Source: Lunularia cruciata
Lineage: Eukaryota; Streptophyta; Marchantiopsida; Lunulariales; Lunulariaceae
DNA length: 64,000 nucleotides
Direction: 5' to 3'
NCBI GenBank assembly: GCA_948567375.1
Contig: OX419761.1
Coordinates: 44,952,501 to 45,016,500, forward strand
Shown: piece after piece, positions 37,502-49,721 of the stretch
Layout of the letters: the number at the start of each line of letters is the position of its first letter
How positions within the stretch are numbered: the first letter of the stretch is position 1
Made by a program: the position numbers and the translations under genes
The notes under the pieces: generated by a model
Database searches by the model: none
The model's input: the letters and a program-made list of their open reading frames with translations, nothing else
What the model was told of the DNA's origin: nothing

Positions 37502-38193
37502 TCATTGGAAGAAATCCACCATGGAATTAAACCCCAATATTACACCACCTCCTATAGTGGTACTTTTGCTTGTAATAGCACCATCTCCAACTAGTGTACT
37601 TCCATTAGATACACCAATGCTATTAGAGCTAAAACTCATTGGTATTACTATCTCCCTTGAAAATCAAGCCTAAAGTGATAGAGATGTAATGTAGAGACCA
37701 ATATTATCTCCATAGCTCAAACTATTCCAAGTGAGCTCTCTTGAATTCATGGTAGTCATCCATTGGTAGACCTTCCAAGTGATGGAACAACCTCTTCCAT
37801 GTTGTGAAGTGTGTGAACAAAGTCAAGTTTCATATCTATTCTAGATCACATCAACTATCAAACTCTTGGATGAAGTCATCCAACTCAATGGTACCCACTA
37901 TATAAAAGTAGCAAATGGTGCCTTCTTGTCCATAGGCCACAACTATAATGTGGACACACTAAGTGCACTCTCAACTAAATCAACTTCCATATCAAACTCC
38001 AAATCAAAATCAATCTCCTCCCTTCTTAAGACCTAAGATATAGGTTGATATCAAGTGCCACTTCATGTAAACCCATTATGTATTATAGCAAAATTTCCTC
38101 TAGGATTATCAAAGAATTTCATTGTGATGTTGTACCCCAAACCACAATTGTGACCACCAAGTATCACCACCAAGAACCACACACTAATGTAAC
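37502..38193 (-). other. Element 3 5' internal region, left of element 2
   Basis: No clear domain. By position it should hold the front of gag and the leader of element 3, and it continues at 43,790 once element 2 is removed. Confidence 0.4.
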
Positions 38194-38590
38194 TATAAAA
38201 GACCGAATCCGAGGAGAGAAATAGGAGAATGGGACACTTGAATGAAGGAAAAATTGCATGCCCAGCATGAGCTTTGGCTTTGGTATTTATAGGTAGCATA
38301 CAAGGCCCTTGAGAAGCTTCTCAAGAAGCTTCCTTGAGTCACTTTCTTAGAGTGCAAACCAAGTTAACTAGGAAGCTTCTCAAGAAATTTCCTTCTAGAA
38401 GCTGCCTACTTGGCTTGCAAGCTAAGCTAGTTAGAAGCTTCTACAAGCTACCTGCTTGGAGCACAAGTTAACTAGTTGGGAAGTTTCACAAGAAGCTTCC
38501 TAGATGCTTTTGGGATATTCTAGGCTAATTTGGCTTATTTTCTACTTTGTTAGCCTTACTAACTATGTCTCTAAACTCCATACTATTACA
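38194..38590 (-). repeat. 3' LTR of element 2
   Basis: A 397-bp LTR whose minus-strand end reads TTTTATA where the partner LTR has TTTTACA. Several GAAGCTTC motifs are mutated relative to the 5' LTR. A purine-rich run ('gcggtggagaaata', minus strand) directly precedes it. Confidence 0.9.
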
Positions 38591-38639
38591 TATTTCTCCA
38601 CCGCTAGTTGGTGACGTCCTCGTCGCCATTAAAGCTTCA

Positions 38640-41600
38640 AACACCTAGATGGTCGTCTATGCATTTTGGAGGTGAGAAAGAGGTTCCCATGTGGCATCAT
38701 GAAGGGGGTACTCTTTCCAAAGGACCTTGTACTCCGTATGTTGGTGGCGTCCTCGTTGGATGTGGTGACGTGCAAGGATAAGATCAACTTCATACTCCAC
38801 ATGATCATTGATAGGGATAGGAGGAGGAGGTTGGACTCAAGAGGAGAAAGAAGATGGGTTAGGAACAAAGGGTTTCAACTTGGAAATATAAAAGATAGGA
38901 TGGATGCGCATATGACAAGGCAAGGCAAGTCAATAAGCAATAGGAGAGACAATTTGGGTGACATCAAAAGGTCCTATCCAATTAGGTGCAAGTTTACAAA
39001 CTTGGGTATCAAGTGGAAGGGTTAGATTACTAGAGGATAACATAACTTTATCACCAACTTCAAAGGTGAGATCACGATGATGATGGTCCACATATTATTT
39101 TTGACGATTCTGAGGAACAAGGAGGTGAGATTCGGCTTGTTGGAGAGATTCAAAGATGGTGGTCAAGAAGGTTGAAGTATGAGGAACTTGAGACGGAGGA
39201 GGAGCAAGAAGAGAATATGGGATAAGCAGATCCTGTCCAAAATTGAGAAAGAAAGGAGAGAATCCGGTGCTTGCCAGTTTAGAATTATTGTATGCAAACT
39301 CCGTAGCTATAAGACATTGATCCCAATTGGTATGGTGAATGTTGACAAAGGCACAAAGCATATCTTCCAATGTGCAATTTGCAAGTTCAGTCTATCCATC
39401 AGTTTGAGGATGATAGGCTATGGACAAAGCAAGCTTGGTGCCAAGTAGCTAAAAGAGTGCTTGCCAAACCTTTCCGGTGAAGTGAGGATCACGGTCGGAG
39501 ATGAGTACACATGGCATCCATGATGTTTAAAGACATTATTGAAGTAGAGTTGCACCAAGGTTGGAGCATCCACAATATCAACCGTGGATGCCAAATGGAT
39601 TTGCTTACTAAGCTTATCTACAAACACCACAATTGCTATGTGACTTTGTTGTGTCTTGGGTAAGGAGGTAATGAGATCTAACCTCACATGTTCCCAATGA
39701 GTAGCTGGAATAGGAAGTGGCTAAAGGAGTCCACTTGGCTTCTGGTTATTGGCCTTGTTCCATTGATGATTCTCACACAATTGGACAAAGTCCTTAACAT
39801 CTTGTGTCATGTTGGGCCACCACCATTGGCGTTGGAGGGTGCCCAAGGTCTTTTCCACTCCCATGTGACCAACTATTGGTAAATCATGGGCTTCTTGAAG
39901 ACCTACAAGTCAAAGATCACCTTTGACTGGAACATAGATCTGGTCCGCATGGAATGGAAGGCCTTCCTTGAAGGAGAAGGTGTTGTACTCCTTGTCACAT
40001 GCTGTTAGACAACCATGTACCATTTGGAAGAAGGGATCTTGTTGTAGAGCTTATCAAAACTCATTATGGACCTTGGGGTCAATTGACACCATTGTAATTG
40101 CTGCCGTAATGAGAGGAAGAGCCTTCAAATTAGGTCATCGTGATAGAGCATCAGGGATGATGTGGAACCGATCTGGTTTGTACTCAAGTTTGATATCAAA
40201 AAATTAGAGTTGCTCTTCCTATCAATGATGTCGACTCTTCATGTGCTCCAAGTGTAGGGTCTGCAACAATGGCTTGTGATCAATTTGCATGATCACTTGT
40301 TTCTCCAAGAAATAATGCCTCCATACCTTAAGTGGCATATACCATTGCAAGTTGTTCCCAATCTCAAGCAAAGTAATTTCTTTTAGATGTATTTAGTCAA
40401 CAAGATACAAAGCCAATGGGATGTAGTCCATCTAGGAATTCTTGTTGCAACACTGCTCCAATTGCAAAGTTAGAAGTATCAAAATCAACCACACAAGGTA
40501 GTTGAGGATCATATGGTTGAAGAATGGGTCTTGAAGACACCATATGCTTTAAATTTGGAATGCTTCTTCATGCTTGGTGGTCCACTAGAAGCTCAAGTTC
40601 TTTCCTAAGAGGTCAGTCAATGGTGCAGCCACATGAGCATAATAGTGGATGAACCATCGGTAAAAGCTAGCCAATCCACTGAATGCATGTACTTTTGTAG
40701 CATCCTTTGGGGTAGGCTAATCAATAATGGCCTTGATTTTCTCTTCTTCCATCTTGATCCCCTTTGATGAGATCTTATGACCCAAGAAAGTAACCTCCTT
40801 CTGCCAAAAGGCACACTTCGACTTCTTGTAGTAAAATTTACATTTTCTTAGTCATCTTAGGACTTCTTGCACATGATTCATGTGTTCTACCTTTGTCTTG
40901 CTTTAGATTAAGATATCATCCAAGAACACCACCATGGACCAATCCAATAGTCCATCCAACACCTGATGCATTTGATCCATGAAGATTGTTGGAGCATTAG
41001 TGAGTCCAAAAGGTAGAACTCTCAACTCAAAATGCCCATACCTTGTGTGAAAGGTAGTCTTTTTCACATCCTCTCTATCAATAGGAATTTTCCAATAGCC
41101 ACTACAAAGATCCAACTTGGAAAAGTAGCGTGCTCCACTTAGTTGATCAAGCAAGTCATTAATCTGAGGCAAGGGATACGCATTCTTCACGGTTTGCTTA
41201 TTGAGCCCACAATAATCAATACAAAAATGAAGTCCTCCATCCTTCTTTGGAACAAATAGTACTGGTGCTCCCCAAGGAGAGGTACTATGTCATATGAAGT
41301 CCTTCTCTAACAACTCTATAAGTGTTATTCTCAACTCCTCCAACTCCTTTGGTTAGAGCCAATAGATTGGTCTACTCATTGGAGTACTCCTGGCAATAAC
41401 TTGATCTTGAAGGGCATACCTTGATCAAAAGGTAATCCCTTTGGCAGATCATCCGGAAACACATCTGCAAACTCCTTAACTATCCAATCAACCATTGCTT
41501 GGTGAGGCTCTCGGCCCTCTGCAGATTGTTCTTGTGTAATTGGCTTGATCTACACCATGAATACAGACTTATCTTCCTCCAAAGCTTGCTCTATGGCTGC

Positions 41601-42215
41601 TTTACTAACAAACTTGCCTTCTAGGGACTCATCTCTCTTCCAAGCTTGCTCCCTGGTTGCTTTCTTGGCAAACTTCCCATCTTGGGATTCATCTCCCTTC
41701 CAAGTTTGCTCTATGGCTACCTTCTTGACAAACTTCCTATCTTGGGACCGACTATTCTTAGGTGTCTTACTCAGAGGTGCCAGACAACCTAATTGGAAAT
41801 TCCTACCTTGGTGTTGTACTTGAATTTGGCATCGGGTCCAATCAAATTGAACCTTATGATGTTTAAGCCAAGGTAGACCCAGAATGATATCATAGTGTAG
41901 AGGTGCCACTACAAACCTCATACACTCCAAATACTCCTTCCCAATCTTGAAGGTAACAAGATGCAAGGTGCGGAATGCAAAACCCTTTCTACCATCTGCC
42001 ATCATCAAACTACTTCCAATCATTGGCTTGATAGGAATACCCAATTCCTTTGCTACTTGTATAGACATGCAATTCTTTGAACTTCCAAAATCAACCAAAA
42101 TCCTACAACCCCGATTAGATATCATACCTTGCAAGTGAAGCAAACTTGCATAGGTCAAGCCTGAATCCCATTGGAACTAATCAAGCTCCCAATAGGCGGC
42201 TCAAAATCTCCTACT
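38640..42215 (-). pseudogene. Element 2 pol, decayed
   Basis: Minus-strand order: protease 42,158-41,550, RT about 41,480-40,830 ('[11 protein letters not shown]', 'FLDDILI'), RNase H about 40,560-40,230, integrase about 39,900-39,095 ('LDLITSLPKT', 'VDKLSKQIHL', 'FAYNNSK'), chromodomain about 38,830-38,640. The protease active site reads DFG where DSG is expected. After the integrase 'NNVFKHHG' a frameshift hides the 'SDRD' segment. Many stops lie in frame. It is inactive. Confidence 0.88.
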
Positions 42216-42219
42216 TGGA

Positions 42220-43115
42220 TTCCTTGTTTGATTGATCATTCCGCTCCACAACCTCCACCTGGGCAACTTGTCAAGGTTGTCCATTCTTGAGTGGACATTC
42301 AATAATGTGATGCCTCAATTGGCAACAATAAAAACAACCATCATTTTGTCATAGTTTCTCTCTATTTTCCATACTAAGTGATCTTCATTGAATGGCATCA
42401 ATCTCCATTGGTGCTAGCTCATCCACTTGTGTGTAGTGTATTGGTAGGCTCTATGGAGGTCAAGGTCAAGACCAAGTTGTTGCCACCAATGAATCAAAAC
42501 ATTCGGCCAACCGCATGGCTTCCTCCAAGTGTTGTGGCTCTTGCATAGTTACCTCTAATTTGGTTCTCACCTTCAAGCTCCTCACAAATTGATCCAGAGC
42601 TTCACTTTCCAATATATCTAGAATTTGCATGATGGTGTTTTGGAACTGCATGATGTAACTTCTTATAAAGCCAATTTGTTTCAACTCTGCCAACTTATCC
42701 CGTGCAGCTCGTGTGCATTTATAGCTTGGAACTGACTAATTATTGCACTCTTGAATTCCACCCATGTTAAGATTGGTGTAACAATTTGTCGTTTAGCTCA
42801 CTCCACTTGGAATCTCCACTATAGCTTTGCTACTCCATCCAATTGGCTAAAAGCCAAGAGAATATGTTTTTGCTTGTCTTGGAGATTGGTAGCTTCAAAA
42901 TAATGTTCACAATCAAACACAAAATTCTCCACTACATTCGGAAGATTCTTGCCTTCAAATACCTTGGGTTTAGGAAATCTGATCCAATCTTCTCCTTCTC
43001 AAATTGGTACTCTCTCCACCTGCTCTTGTCATCGAAGATCTTGTTCATCCAACAATCAAGTAAGGTGCTCAATTTGTTGTTGCATAGCAAGGATAACATC
43101 AAGTATTGCCGCCAT
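42220..43115 (-). pseudogene. Element 2 gag, decayed
   Basis: It starts with ATG at 43,113-43,115 and aligns with element 1 gag ('LAELKQIGFIRSYIMQFQNTI', 'LEEAMRLAECFDSLVATTW'). The stop after 'VATTW-S' occurs in both copies, as does the TGA near the N-terminus, whereas others differ (CGA here where element 1 has TGA at 29,839). The zinc knuckle region near 42,340-42,300 is degraded. Confidence 0.82.
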
Positions 43116-43373
43116 GGTTGCTACTCTATCACACCACTCCCAATCTATCTCATTTATTAACACATAGAAACAACATGTCCACCGTTCTCAATAAGTTTTT
43201 ACCGGAAGCACCAAGGGTTCCTCAGATATGATGATCATATGTAGAAAATCTTGCCTAAAGTGCAAGGTGATGAATTGTGTGAAATGATGCTTGGGTAGTA
43301 TTTGGATGTAAAAATCCCAATGGTTTGGTGAAAGTGGATTTGGTGGTCCATAAATTCCATCCATCCTATTCCT

Positions 43374-43385
43374 GCTCTGATACCA
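43374..43385 (-). promoter_or_regulatory. Primer binding site of element 2
   Basis: The minus strand reads TGGTATCAGAGC one base after the 5' LTR end, as in element 1. Confidence 0.9.
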
Positions 43386-43386
43386 A

Positions 43387-43789
43387 TGTAAAAGCCTGAA
43401 TCCGAGGAGAAGAATGGAAACTCACATTGGGACACTTGAATGAAGGAAAAAAAGCATGCCCAACATGAGCTTTGGCTTTGGTATTTATAGGTAGCATACA
43501 AGGCCCTTGAGAAGCTGGCAAGAAGCTTCCTTGAACCGCTTTCTTAGAGTGCAAGCCAAGTTAACTAGGAAGCTTCTCAAGAAGCTTCCTTCTAGAAGTT
43601 GCCTACTTGGCTTGCAAGCTAAGCTAGTTAGAAGCTTCTAGAAGCTTCCTTCTAGAAGCTACCTGCTTGGAGCACAAGTTAACTATTCAAGAAGCTTCCT
43701 AGATGCTTTTGGGATATTCTAGGCTAATTTGGCTTATTCTCTACTTCGTTAGCCTTACTAACTATGTCGCTGAACTCCATATTGTTACA
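43387..43789 (-). repeat. 5' LTR of element 2 with heat-shock-type motifs
   Basis: A 403-bp LTR. It contains the four-unit motif GAAGCTTCTAGAAGCTTC at 43,631-43,648 and TTCTAGAA at 43,650-43,657, plus further GAAGCTTC units and the TATAAATA box. The motif cluster is therefore a family property and not private to element 1. Confidence 0.9.
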
Positions 43790-44989
43790 ATAACTCTAAC
43801 TGTGAAAAATATGCTAGGAGGAAATGCAACCTACAACTTGCCATCATAACATACATTCTCATGGTCTGTAAGCCATCACTTCATAGGTAGAGAAACATAC
43901 CTCACCAAAGAGAAACATGGGTAGTTTGACTAGTCATCACTCCAACCTCACTATCAAGAGCATACTAGAGCACTAACGCTCTAAATATCAGAGCACCTCA
44001 CATAAACATGGTGCATAAGGAAGTAGAAAATGAAGGGTATCCAATCACAAGAAATTGAGATGATAACTCTCTATCTCACAAATCAAAACCAAATTAACAT
44101 TACCAACATTTGATATTTGATATCATAAGAGTGTTTATCTACTCTTACACTACTAGGATGACCAAGAACAAGATCAAATGTCCTTTCTTAGCCAAAGCTA
44201 AATAAGTATATATATCAATCTATGAGTCACTTAGATAACAATTGAGTGTGGATTAGTTGGCTAGGGTACAAATCTAAGAACCAAAGATCTAGGGTTCAAA
44301 CTATATTGTGCACAATCTTGAAGGATATGTAGATTTTGCCAAACAACTACCAAAAACTAAACTAAACTTGCTAGTTTTCTTGCTTTTGCTTCATAGACTA
44401 CCTAGTCATATGACTCAAAGCCCAACTCTAGACGACCTATGCCAACTCAACTTCCAAATCTAGACAACCTTTGCTAGTCTCACAAACCTCTTCTATAGTT
44501 GACCTCTAAATCCATTACTAATGCTCAAATCCCAACTCTAGATGACCTTTGCAAACTCAACCTCCAAATTTGGACAACCTTTGCTGATCCAACAAACCTC
44601 TACTATAATTGGTTGACCTCTAAATCTATTACTAATGGTCAAATTGAGGCAAATCAAGTAGATTGGGATCTCCAAATCCCTAATTCAAGGAGATAAGTTC
44701 TCTAATCTATCTCCAATTTTGCACTGTAGGCTCAATTTATACCAAATTGAACTTGATTTCATTTCCTTGTGCTCAAATTGAACACCCATTATCTCAAGTT
44801 GACTCAATTCCAAGAAATTTGGGTAGTGTTTTTGCACACTATTTGCCCTACTATCAAATCTACAACAAATCAAGCATAGCTTTTGTAATAATCCACACAA
44901 TTAAAAGAGAACTTGAGTAATTCTACCAAGCTTGGAGATACCACCAACGCACTTAGTTCCTACACCTGATTTCTACTTGACCTCGCTTC
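43790..44989 (-). other. Element 3 leader region with a tandem repeat
   Basis: No coding domain. By position it is the 5' untranslated and early gag region of element 3. A degenerate primer-site-like string may lie near 44,985-45,005 but is too mutated to call. Confidence 0.4.
44421..44640 (+). repeat. Tandem repeat, two units of about 107 bp
   Basis: The two units share 'caactctagacgacc' or 'caactctagatgacc', 'caactcaa', 'gacaacctttgct', 'acaaacctct', 'ttgacctctaaatc' and 'attactaatg'. Both are non-coding. Confidence 0.75.
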
Positions 44990-45454
44990 TTTGATGTATC
45001 AATTTAGTACCAACTCTACTTGAACCATAACTCAATTCTCAACTCAATAATCTGCCAACAATGCACACTATTGATAATCAAGTCATATCCACTCTAGCTA
45101 AGAAACTCCATGTGGCATTTGTTGGCCTTTGTCCACCATAGCTAAGAACCCAAAGGCTCAACATTAGAAAAGTGAGCACTCTAGTCTATACTTTGAAGAT
45201 ATACTCCTCTCTACTTGGATCTCCAACCTTAATGGTGCTATTGAAGGCCTATCTGATAGTGCAAGTGATGGTGGATCCCACAGTATGATCAATAGCCCTA
45301 GCAAAAGATTTTGGCCATCAATAAGTAGTCTTTGAGCAATTATGAATATAACTTTGACCACCAAGACTATCACACCAATATTTGAGCAAACTAGTTTTGG
45401 TGTTACAAATGTTGTGACAAATGCCATAATATAAAATATTGAATTCTAAAATCA
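44990..45454 (-). repeat. 5' LTR-like repeat of element 3
   Basis: Direct-repeat partner of 24,890-25,423. It ends at '..gaattctaaaatca' and Helitron coding ('GLPHYHILL') begins in the next codon, which fixes its outer boundary. Confidence 0.72.
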
Positions 45455-46049
45455 TGGGCTACCTCACTATCACATATTACTCACACTTGAACTTTACTCA
45501 AAATTGAACAATCCCAAGCTCATTGACAAGGTCATTTTGGCTGAGATTCCAAACCACACTTCAAAACCAATGCTTTATGTGCATATCAAGCGCCATATGA
45601 TTCATGGCCCATGTAGAGTGCTTAACTCCAAGTCATGTTGCATGACTTACAAGGATAAAGAAGGCAAAATTATTTGTGGTAAGGAGTTCCTTAAGCATTT
45701 TGCGCCCTTCACCAAAGAGAACACAAATGGCTATCCCATTTATTGTTGTCAAGATATGGAAAACTTGGGCATTATAGTGTTGAAAATTGGTTTCTGGTCC
45801 CATATGACCCCTACCTACTCCTCAAGTACAATGCTCACATCAATGTTGAGGTTTTCATAATTATACAAAGCATAAGATACATCTACAACTATGTGTGAAA
45901 GGCAAAGAAAAGTGCATTGTAAAGTTGTTTAGCAAGTTGGGTCTCACATTGAAGTATGACGAGATTGAAATGTTTTAAATGCATGGTGGGTGGATATGTT
46001 GAGGCTATGGTGGCTTAGTTCTTTTCTAGTGGACATAAATCACACTTTA
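45455..46049 (+). pseudogene. Helitron Rep, HUH motif segment
   Basis: The frame opens with 'GLPHYHILLTL', the HUH nickase motif (H-x-H), followed by 'LIDKVILAEIPN', 'HMIHGPC', 'NTNGYPIYCCQD', 'NAHINVEV' and 'SIRYIYNYV', the standard order in Helitron Rep. It directly continues the half that ends near 24,815. Stops interrupt it after 45,890. Solo LTR C cuts it at 46,050. Confidence 0.9.
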
Positions 46050-46643
46050 TGTAATGTTCCTAGGACAAGAGAAACACCAAGAGAAACATAAGAGAAACAT
46101 AAGGTTTCATTCCTCAATACTCCGGTGCCCCAAAAGAGCACCTTGTCTTTATTATATAGCAAAGAAAATCCACTCAAAAGGAGCTACATCCTTGGATCAA
46201 ATATATGGATTGGTGATGTGATATAAAGCCCCACCCTTAGATTAGCTACATGGATTTGTGATATGTTGATCCTTGTCCTATTTGATTTGACAAACAAGTT
46301 TGACAAAAAGGAATCTTTAAGGAATCTTCTTATAGGAAGCTCAAAATAGCATGGATAAGGTACCATTGGAAAGATCTTGACAAGATAAACATAGGGAAAA
46401 AGGAAATACCTTTTACCTCAAAGGAGAGAATAATATTCCATGTTTTGAGGCCTAATTTATTCATTTAGGCCTCCAAAATTGACTAAAGTTTTCAAGGTGT
46501 TTTTAGCCTCTACCCTATTAGTAGAAGTACTCTTTTGGTGATACATCTATCTAATTTACTTAGAAAATAGTATATAACATCACTAAAGATATTACCAAGC
46601 CAATTTCCATCCCTAGATAATCTATCTAGCTAATGGTAATACA
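46050..46643 (+). mobile_element. Solo LTR C (element 4 LTR family)
   Basis: Starts TGTAAT and ends AATACA, about 594 bp, with only one copy of the 165-bp internal module. The flanking pentamers CTTTA and CATTG do not match well, so either the duplication has decayed or a boundary is slightly off. Helitron-like coding is found on both sides. Confidence 0.8.
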
Positions 46644-48595
46644 CATTGTGATTCTATTGGATTGCCATCTTGAGGGCCAGCAAACAGTTTGGATACATCT
46701 AGAAGAAGAGGCAATAATTGTAGCAAACCAAACTCCAAGCTCTTGGCTTGATACATCTTATGAAGGAGCATATTAGTTCTTGTACATGGAGATACCACAA
46801 CATTACACCTACAAAGGCAAGCATTGAGAGCTATGTATGTGAGGAGCTTGAAAGATTGTGTCTCAACTTTACATTATCAATACCAAGAATATTAAGCACT
46901 TTCATCTTTGACTTTTACTTGTTCATATCTGTTGTGCCTCAAATTTCTTGGACCTCAAGACAATAGAAGTGATGACTTATAAGAAATTTTGTGCTATTGT
47001 AATTGCTTAGAAAATTGCCTCCTCAATTGGAAAGACTCCTCAAGAGGCAGCATTGTGTTAATTTGCATGTCAAATTTGTGAATTGTTTGCTATCATTTGT
47101 GCCTTAAATGCATCCAACCAAGCTAACACACTTTAGCTAGAATTTTCAAGTGCTATGGTTGAAAATTTTGTTATTGATGGCATGTTGATTGCCAATGCAT
47201 AAAATCATGTGCTGATTGAAATCAACAAGATGCTTTTCATACATAATACCTCTTATAAGGACCTATAACTTCCAAAACCTGACATTGATATTGCTTACAC
47301 CTATAGCCTTGATGTTTTGGAGTAAGAATAGACCTTCCTTGAAATTATGACACTATAGATACAAAGCAATGGATGGTTATTGATTTCATACCAATAGCTC
47401 TACATGATAATACACTTACTCTAAAAGTATTCTACATTGATGCACCTATTGGTTGTGGCAAGAATTTTGTCCAATGTCTTTCTCACCAAAGTTAGAAGCA
47501 TGAACCATATTGCTTTTCCAATAGCTTTCAAGGTATTGTAATAAGTTTGGTGGATGGTTGACACACTCTTCACAATGCATTCAAGATACCCATTAATTTT
47601 ACAAGCAATCTGATTGCAAATGTGAAGTCACAATCCGCATATGTTCAAAAACTTTGCTTTGTATCACTCATCATCATAGATGAAGCTTCCATTATGCCAT
47701 CCAACATCTTGAATATTATTAATCATATTTTCCAAGACCTTGCATCTTTTGATAGACGTGATGTTTCCTTTTGGAGCAAGCTTGTTCTCTTTTGAGGTGA
47801 TTTTTGCTAATGCTTTCTTATCATTCCTCATGGTGGCTTCCAAGAGTTGTAGAAGCAAGCCTCAAGAGCAATAGCCTTTGGCTCCATGTCAAATTCTTCA
47901 AAGTCACAACCAATATGACAAAGCAAAGGAGAGGAAAAATTTGCATGTTATATGCTATAGGATGCTAAAAGAAAGCTTCCCAAAGTTCATATTTTTTAGT
48001 GGTCAATCCTTCATCCTCATCTTTTAGGAATGGGATCTCCTGTGGACTTTATTTTTATAGATTTGCCCAAATTTATCTCTTTTCCATGGATTTTAGAGGT
48101 TGTTATTCTTACCCCATGAAATGAAGATTTGCCAAGGTTAATGTAGCTATTTTAGACAAGATTCATGGGATCTTGACTTCCTATCTAAGTATCAACCAAA
48201 TTGTATTAAAAAACTTTGAAGAGTAATTGGCTTTCCCAATTAAGTACCTCAACTCCATGAAAATCAACTATCTTCCTCATCACAAGTTGCTCAAACATGA
48301 TGCTATTGTTATGCTCATGAGAAATCTCAACATTACAGGGGGTTTTTATCAATGGACTAGATTGTGAGTCAAGTTTATGTTCAAGAATACTATAGATTGT
48401 AAAATTCTCACTAGAGCTAGCAAGGGAGAGCAAGTGCTAATCCCACACCTCAAGCTATCACTAGCAAACAACATCATTCCATTTTTTCCAATGATAATTC
48501 AAAGGAAGTAGTTCACTCTAAACTTAACATTTCCTATGACCATTAATAAGAGCTAAGGTCAACCTTTAGACAAGGTTATTGTCTACTTGCCCAAG
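46644..48595 (+). pseudogene. Helitron Pif1-like helicase
   Basis: Continuation of the Helitron protein after solo LTR C. It reads 'LEGQQTVWIHLEEEA', 'EAALC..ACQICELFAII', then a Walker A region ('APIGCGKNF', about 47,445-47,470) lacking the family's GTGKT form, 'TLHNAFKIPI', Walker B 'LIIIDEAS' (about 47,672-47,690), 'YLNSMK', 'AIVMLMRNLN', 'GEQVLIPHL', and the terminal 'FPMTINKS' with 'LDKVIVYLPK'. Many stops lie in between. It is interrupted by solo LTR D at 48,596, inside the 'YLPKP' segment. Confidence 0.9.
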
Positions 48596-49148
48596 TCTAA
48601 TACCATTAGCTAGAGATATCATCCAGAGGTGGAAATTCGGCTTGGTAAATTTTTTAGGGATGTTATACACAATGGTCTAAGTAGATTAGATAGAGATGTC
48701 ACCAAAAGAGGACTTTCACTGATAAGGCAAAGGTCAAAATCACACCAAAAACTTTAAAGCTACTTTTAGAGGCCTAAACAAATTAACAAGGCCTCAAATT
48801 TGTTTTCTTCTATCCTTCCCATTAATGAAGAAGGCCTGCCTTCTCTCTTTTCACTTTGTATCATCAAGATTTTTCCAATGGTACCACTTCCATACTATTT
48901 TGAGCTTTCTATAAGAAGATTCTCAAAAGAATTTTTGTGGTCAAACTTATTTGACCAACCAAATGGGACCAGGCTGACATGTCACCAACCCATAAATCCA
49001 ATCCAAGGAAATATCACCTATCCATGTATCTAATCTAAGGATGTAGCTCCCTTGGAGCTACATCCTTAGTGCTCCTTCAGTGCATTGGAGTATTCAAGAA
49101 TTAAACCTTATGTTTTTCTTGTCTTTCTCTTGCACTTGGAACATTACA
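48596..49148 (-). mobile_element. Solo LTR D (element 4 LTR family)
   Basis: A 553-bp reversed copy with identical CCAAG target duplications (48,591-48,595 and 49,149-49,153). Its left terminus has mutated from TGTAAT to TCTAAT. It has one internal module only. Confidence 0.9.
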
Positions 49149-49265
49149 CCAAGCTTATCTTTTTGCAAAATCAAATTTATGTGGCCCTTAGCCATTCTTG
49201 ATCATTTGAAGGAGTGTGGGTCTTCATCAAGCATGACAATGATTAGTAAATCTTGCTAGGTGGGA
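49149..49265 (+). pseudogene. Helitron helicase C-terminus
   Basis: After solo LTR D the frame resumes as 'PKLIFLQNQIYVALSHS', the conserved end of Helitron helicases ('PVF.HGQLYVALSR'). The join through one CCAAG copy is in frame. Confidence 0.88.
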
Positions 49266-49721
49266 AGTTCAACACCAAGAACTTGGTTTATAAGGAGGTT
49301 CTTTGATTACTTCATTGGCAATTTATGTTAGGGGCCTTTGTAATACAATGCCATGCTATCAATATACAATTGATTGTGTATAATCTTCTTTTCTTTTGCC
49401 CAATATATATTTGTGGCACCTCCTAGAACCACAATCTACTTTCTAATGATTTCAATGATACACTTGGCTTCATCATGTTGAGTGGATTGCTACAAGTAGC
49501 CACTAAAATTTACTACATGCTTGCCTTTACTTCATATCTTTTTAAGCTAAAAAAGGTTGGATCAAGCCTACACTAATAGATTTTACTATAACAAAAAAGG
49601 TGAGTGAAGCAAATCTTGGGATGCCAAACTGATTATAGTTATTGTCGTGTAAGATACATAAACTTATGCGCATGTTAGGGTTTTCAGTTCTTCATTGTAG
49701 TATTTGTTCTCCTTCTCTTAT

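Larger units (their letters stand above)
38194..43789 (-). mobile_element. Ty3/gypsy chromovirus element 2, full length, older copy
   Basis: A 5596-bp minus-strand relative of element 1. 5' LTR 43,387-43,789, primer site 43,374-43,385, gag 43,115 to about 42,220, pol about 42,215-38,600, 3' LTR 38,194-38,590. The flanking pentamers ATAAC (43,790-43,794) and GTAAC (38,189-38,193) fit a target duplication with one transition. The LTRs differ at many sites, so this copy is older than element 1. It is inserted in the 5' part of element 3. Confidence 0.93.
24816..45454 (-). mobile_element. Old Ty3/gypsy element 3, carrying nested insertions
   Basis: This is a decayed minus-strand LTR retrotransposon, inserted in the Helitron Rep gene. 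LTR-like direct repeats lie at about 24,890-25,423 and 44,990-45,454. Between them, in minus-strand order, are gag and a zinc-knuckle remnant (37.5-36.7 kb), RT (split; 34.9 kb, 29.04-29.07 kb, 28.34-27.77 kb), RNase H (27.56-27.23 kb) and integrase (27.0-26.35 kb). Later insertions inside it are element 2, solo LTR B, element 1 and solo LTR A. Without those, roughly 7-8 kb of original element remain. The outer left boundary is uncertain by tens of bases and no target-site duplication was found. Helitron coding resumes exactly at 45,455. Confidence 0.8.

Noticed and set aside
46050-49148. Repeats C and D as an inverted-repeat pair bounding an element
   Set aside because: Helitron coding continues through both, and D has its own CCAAG duplications, so they are separate insertions.
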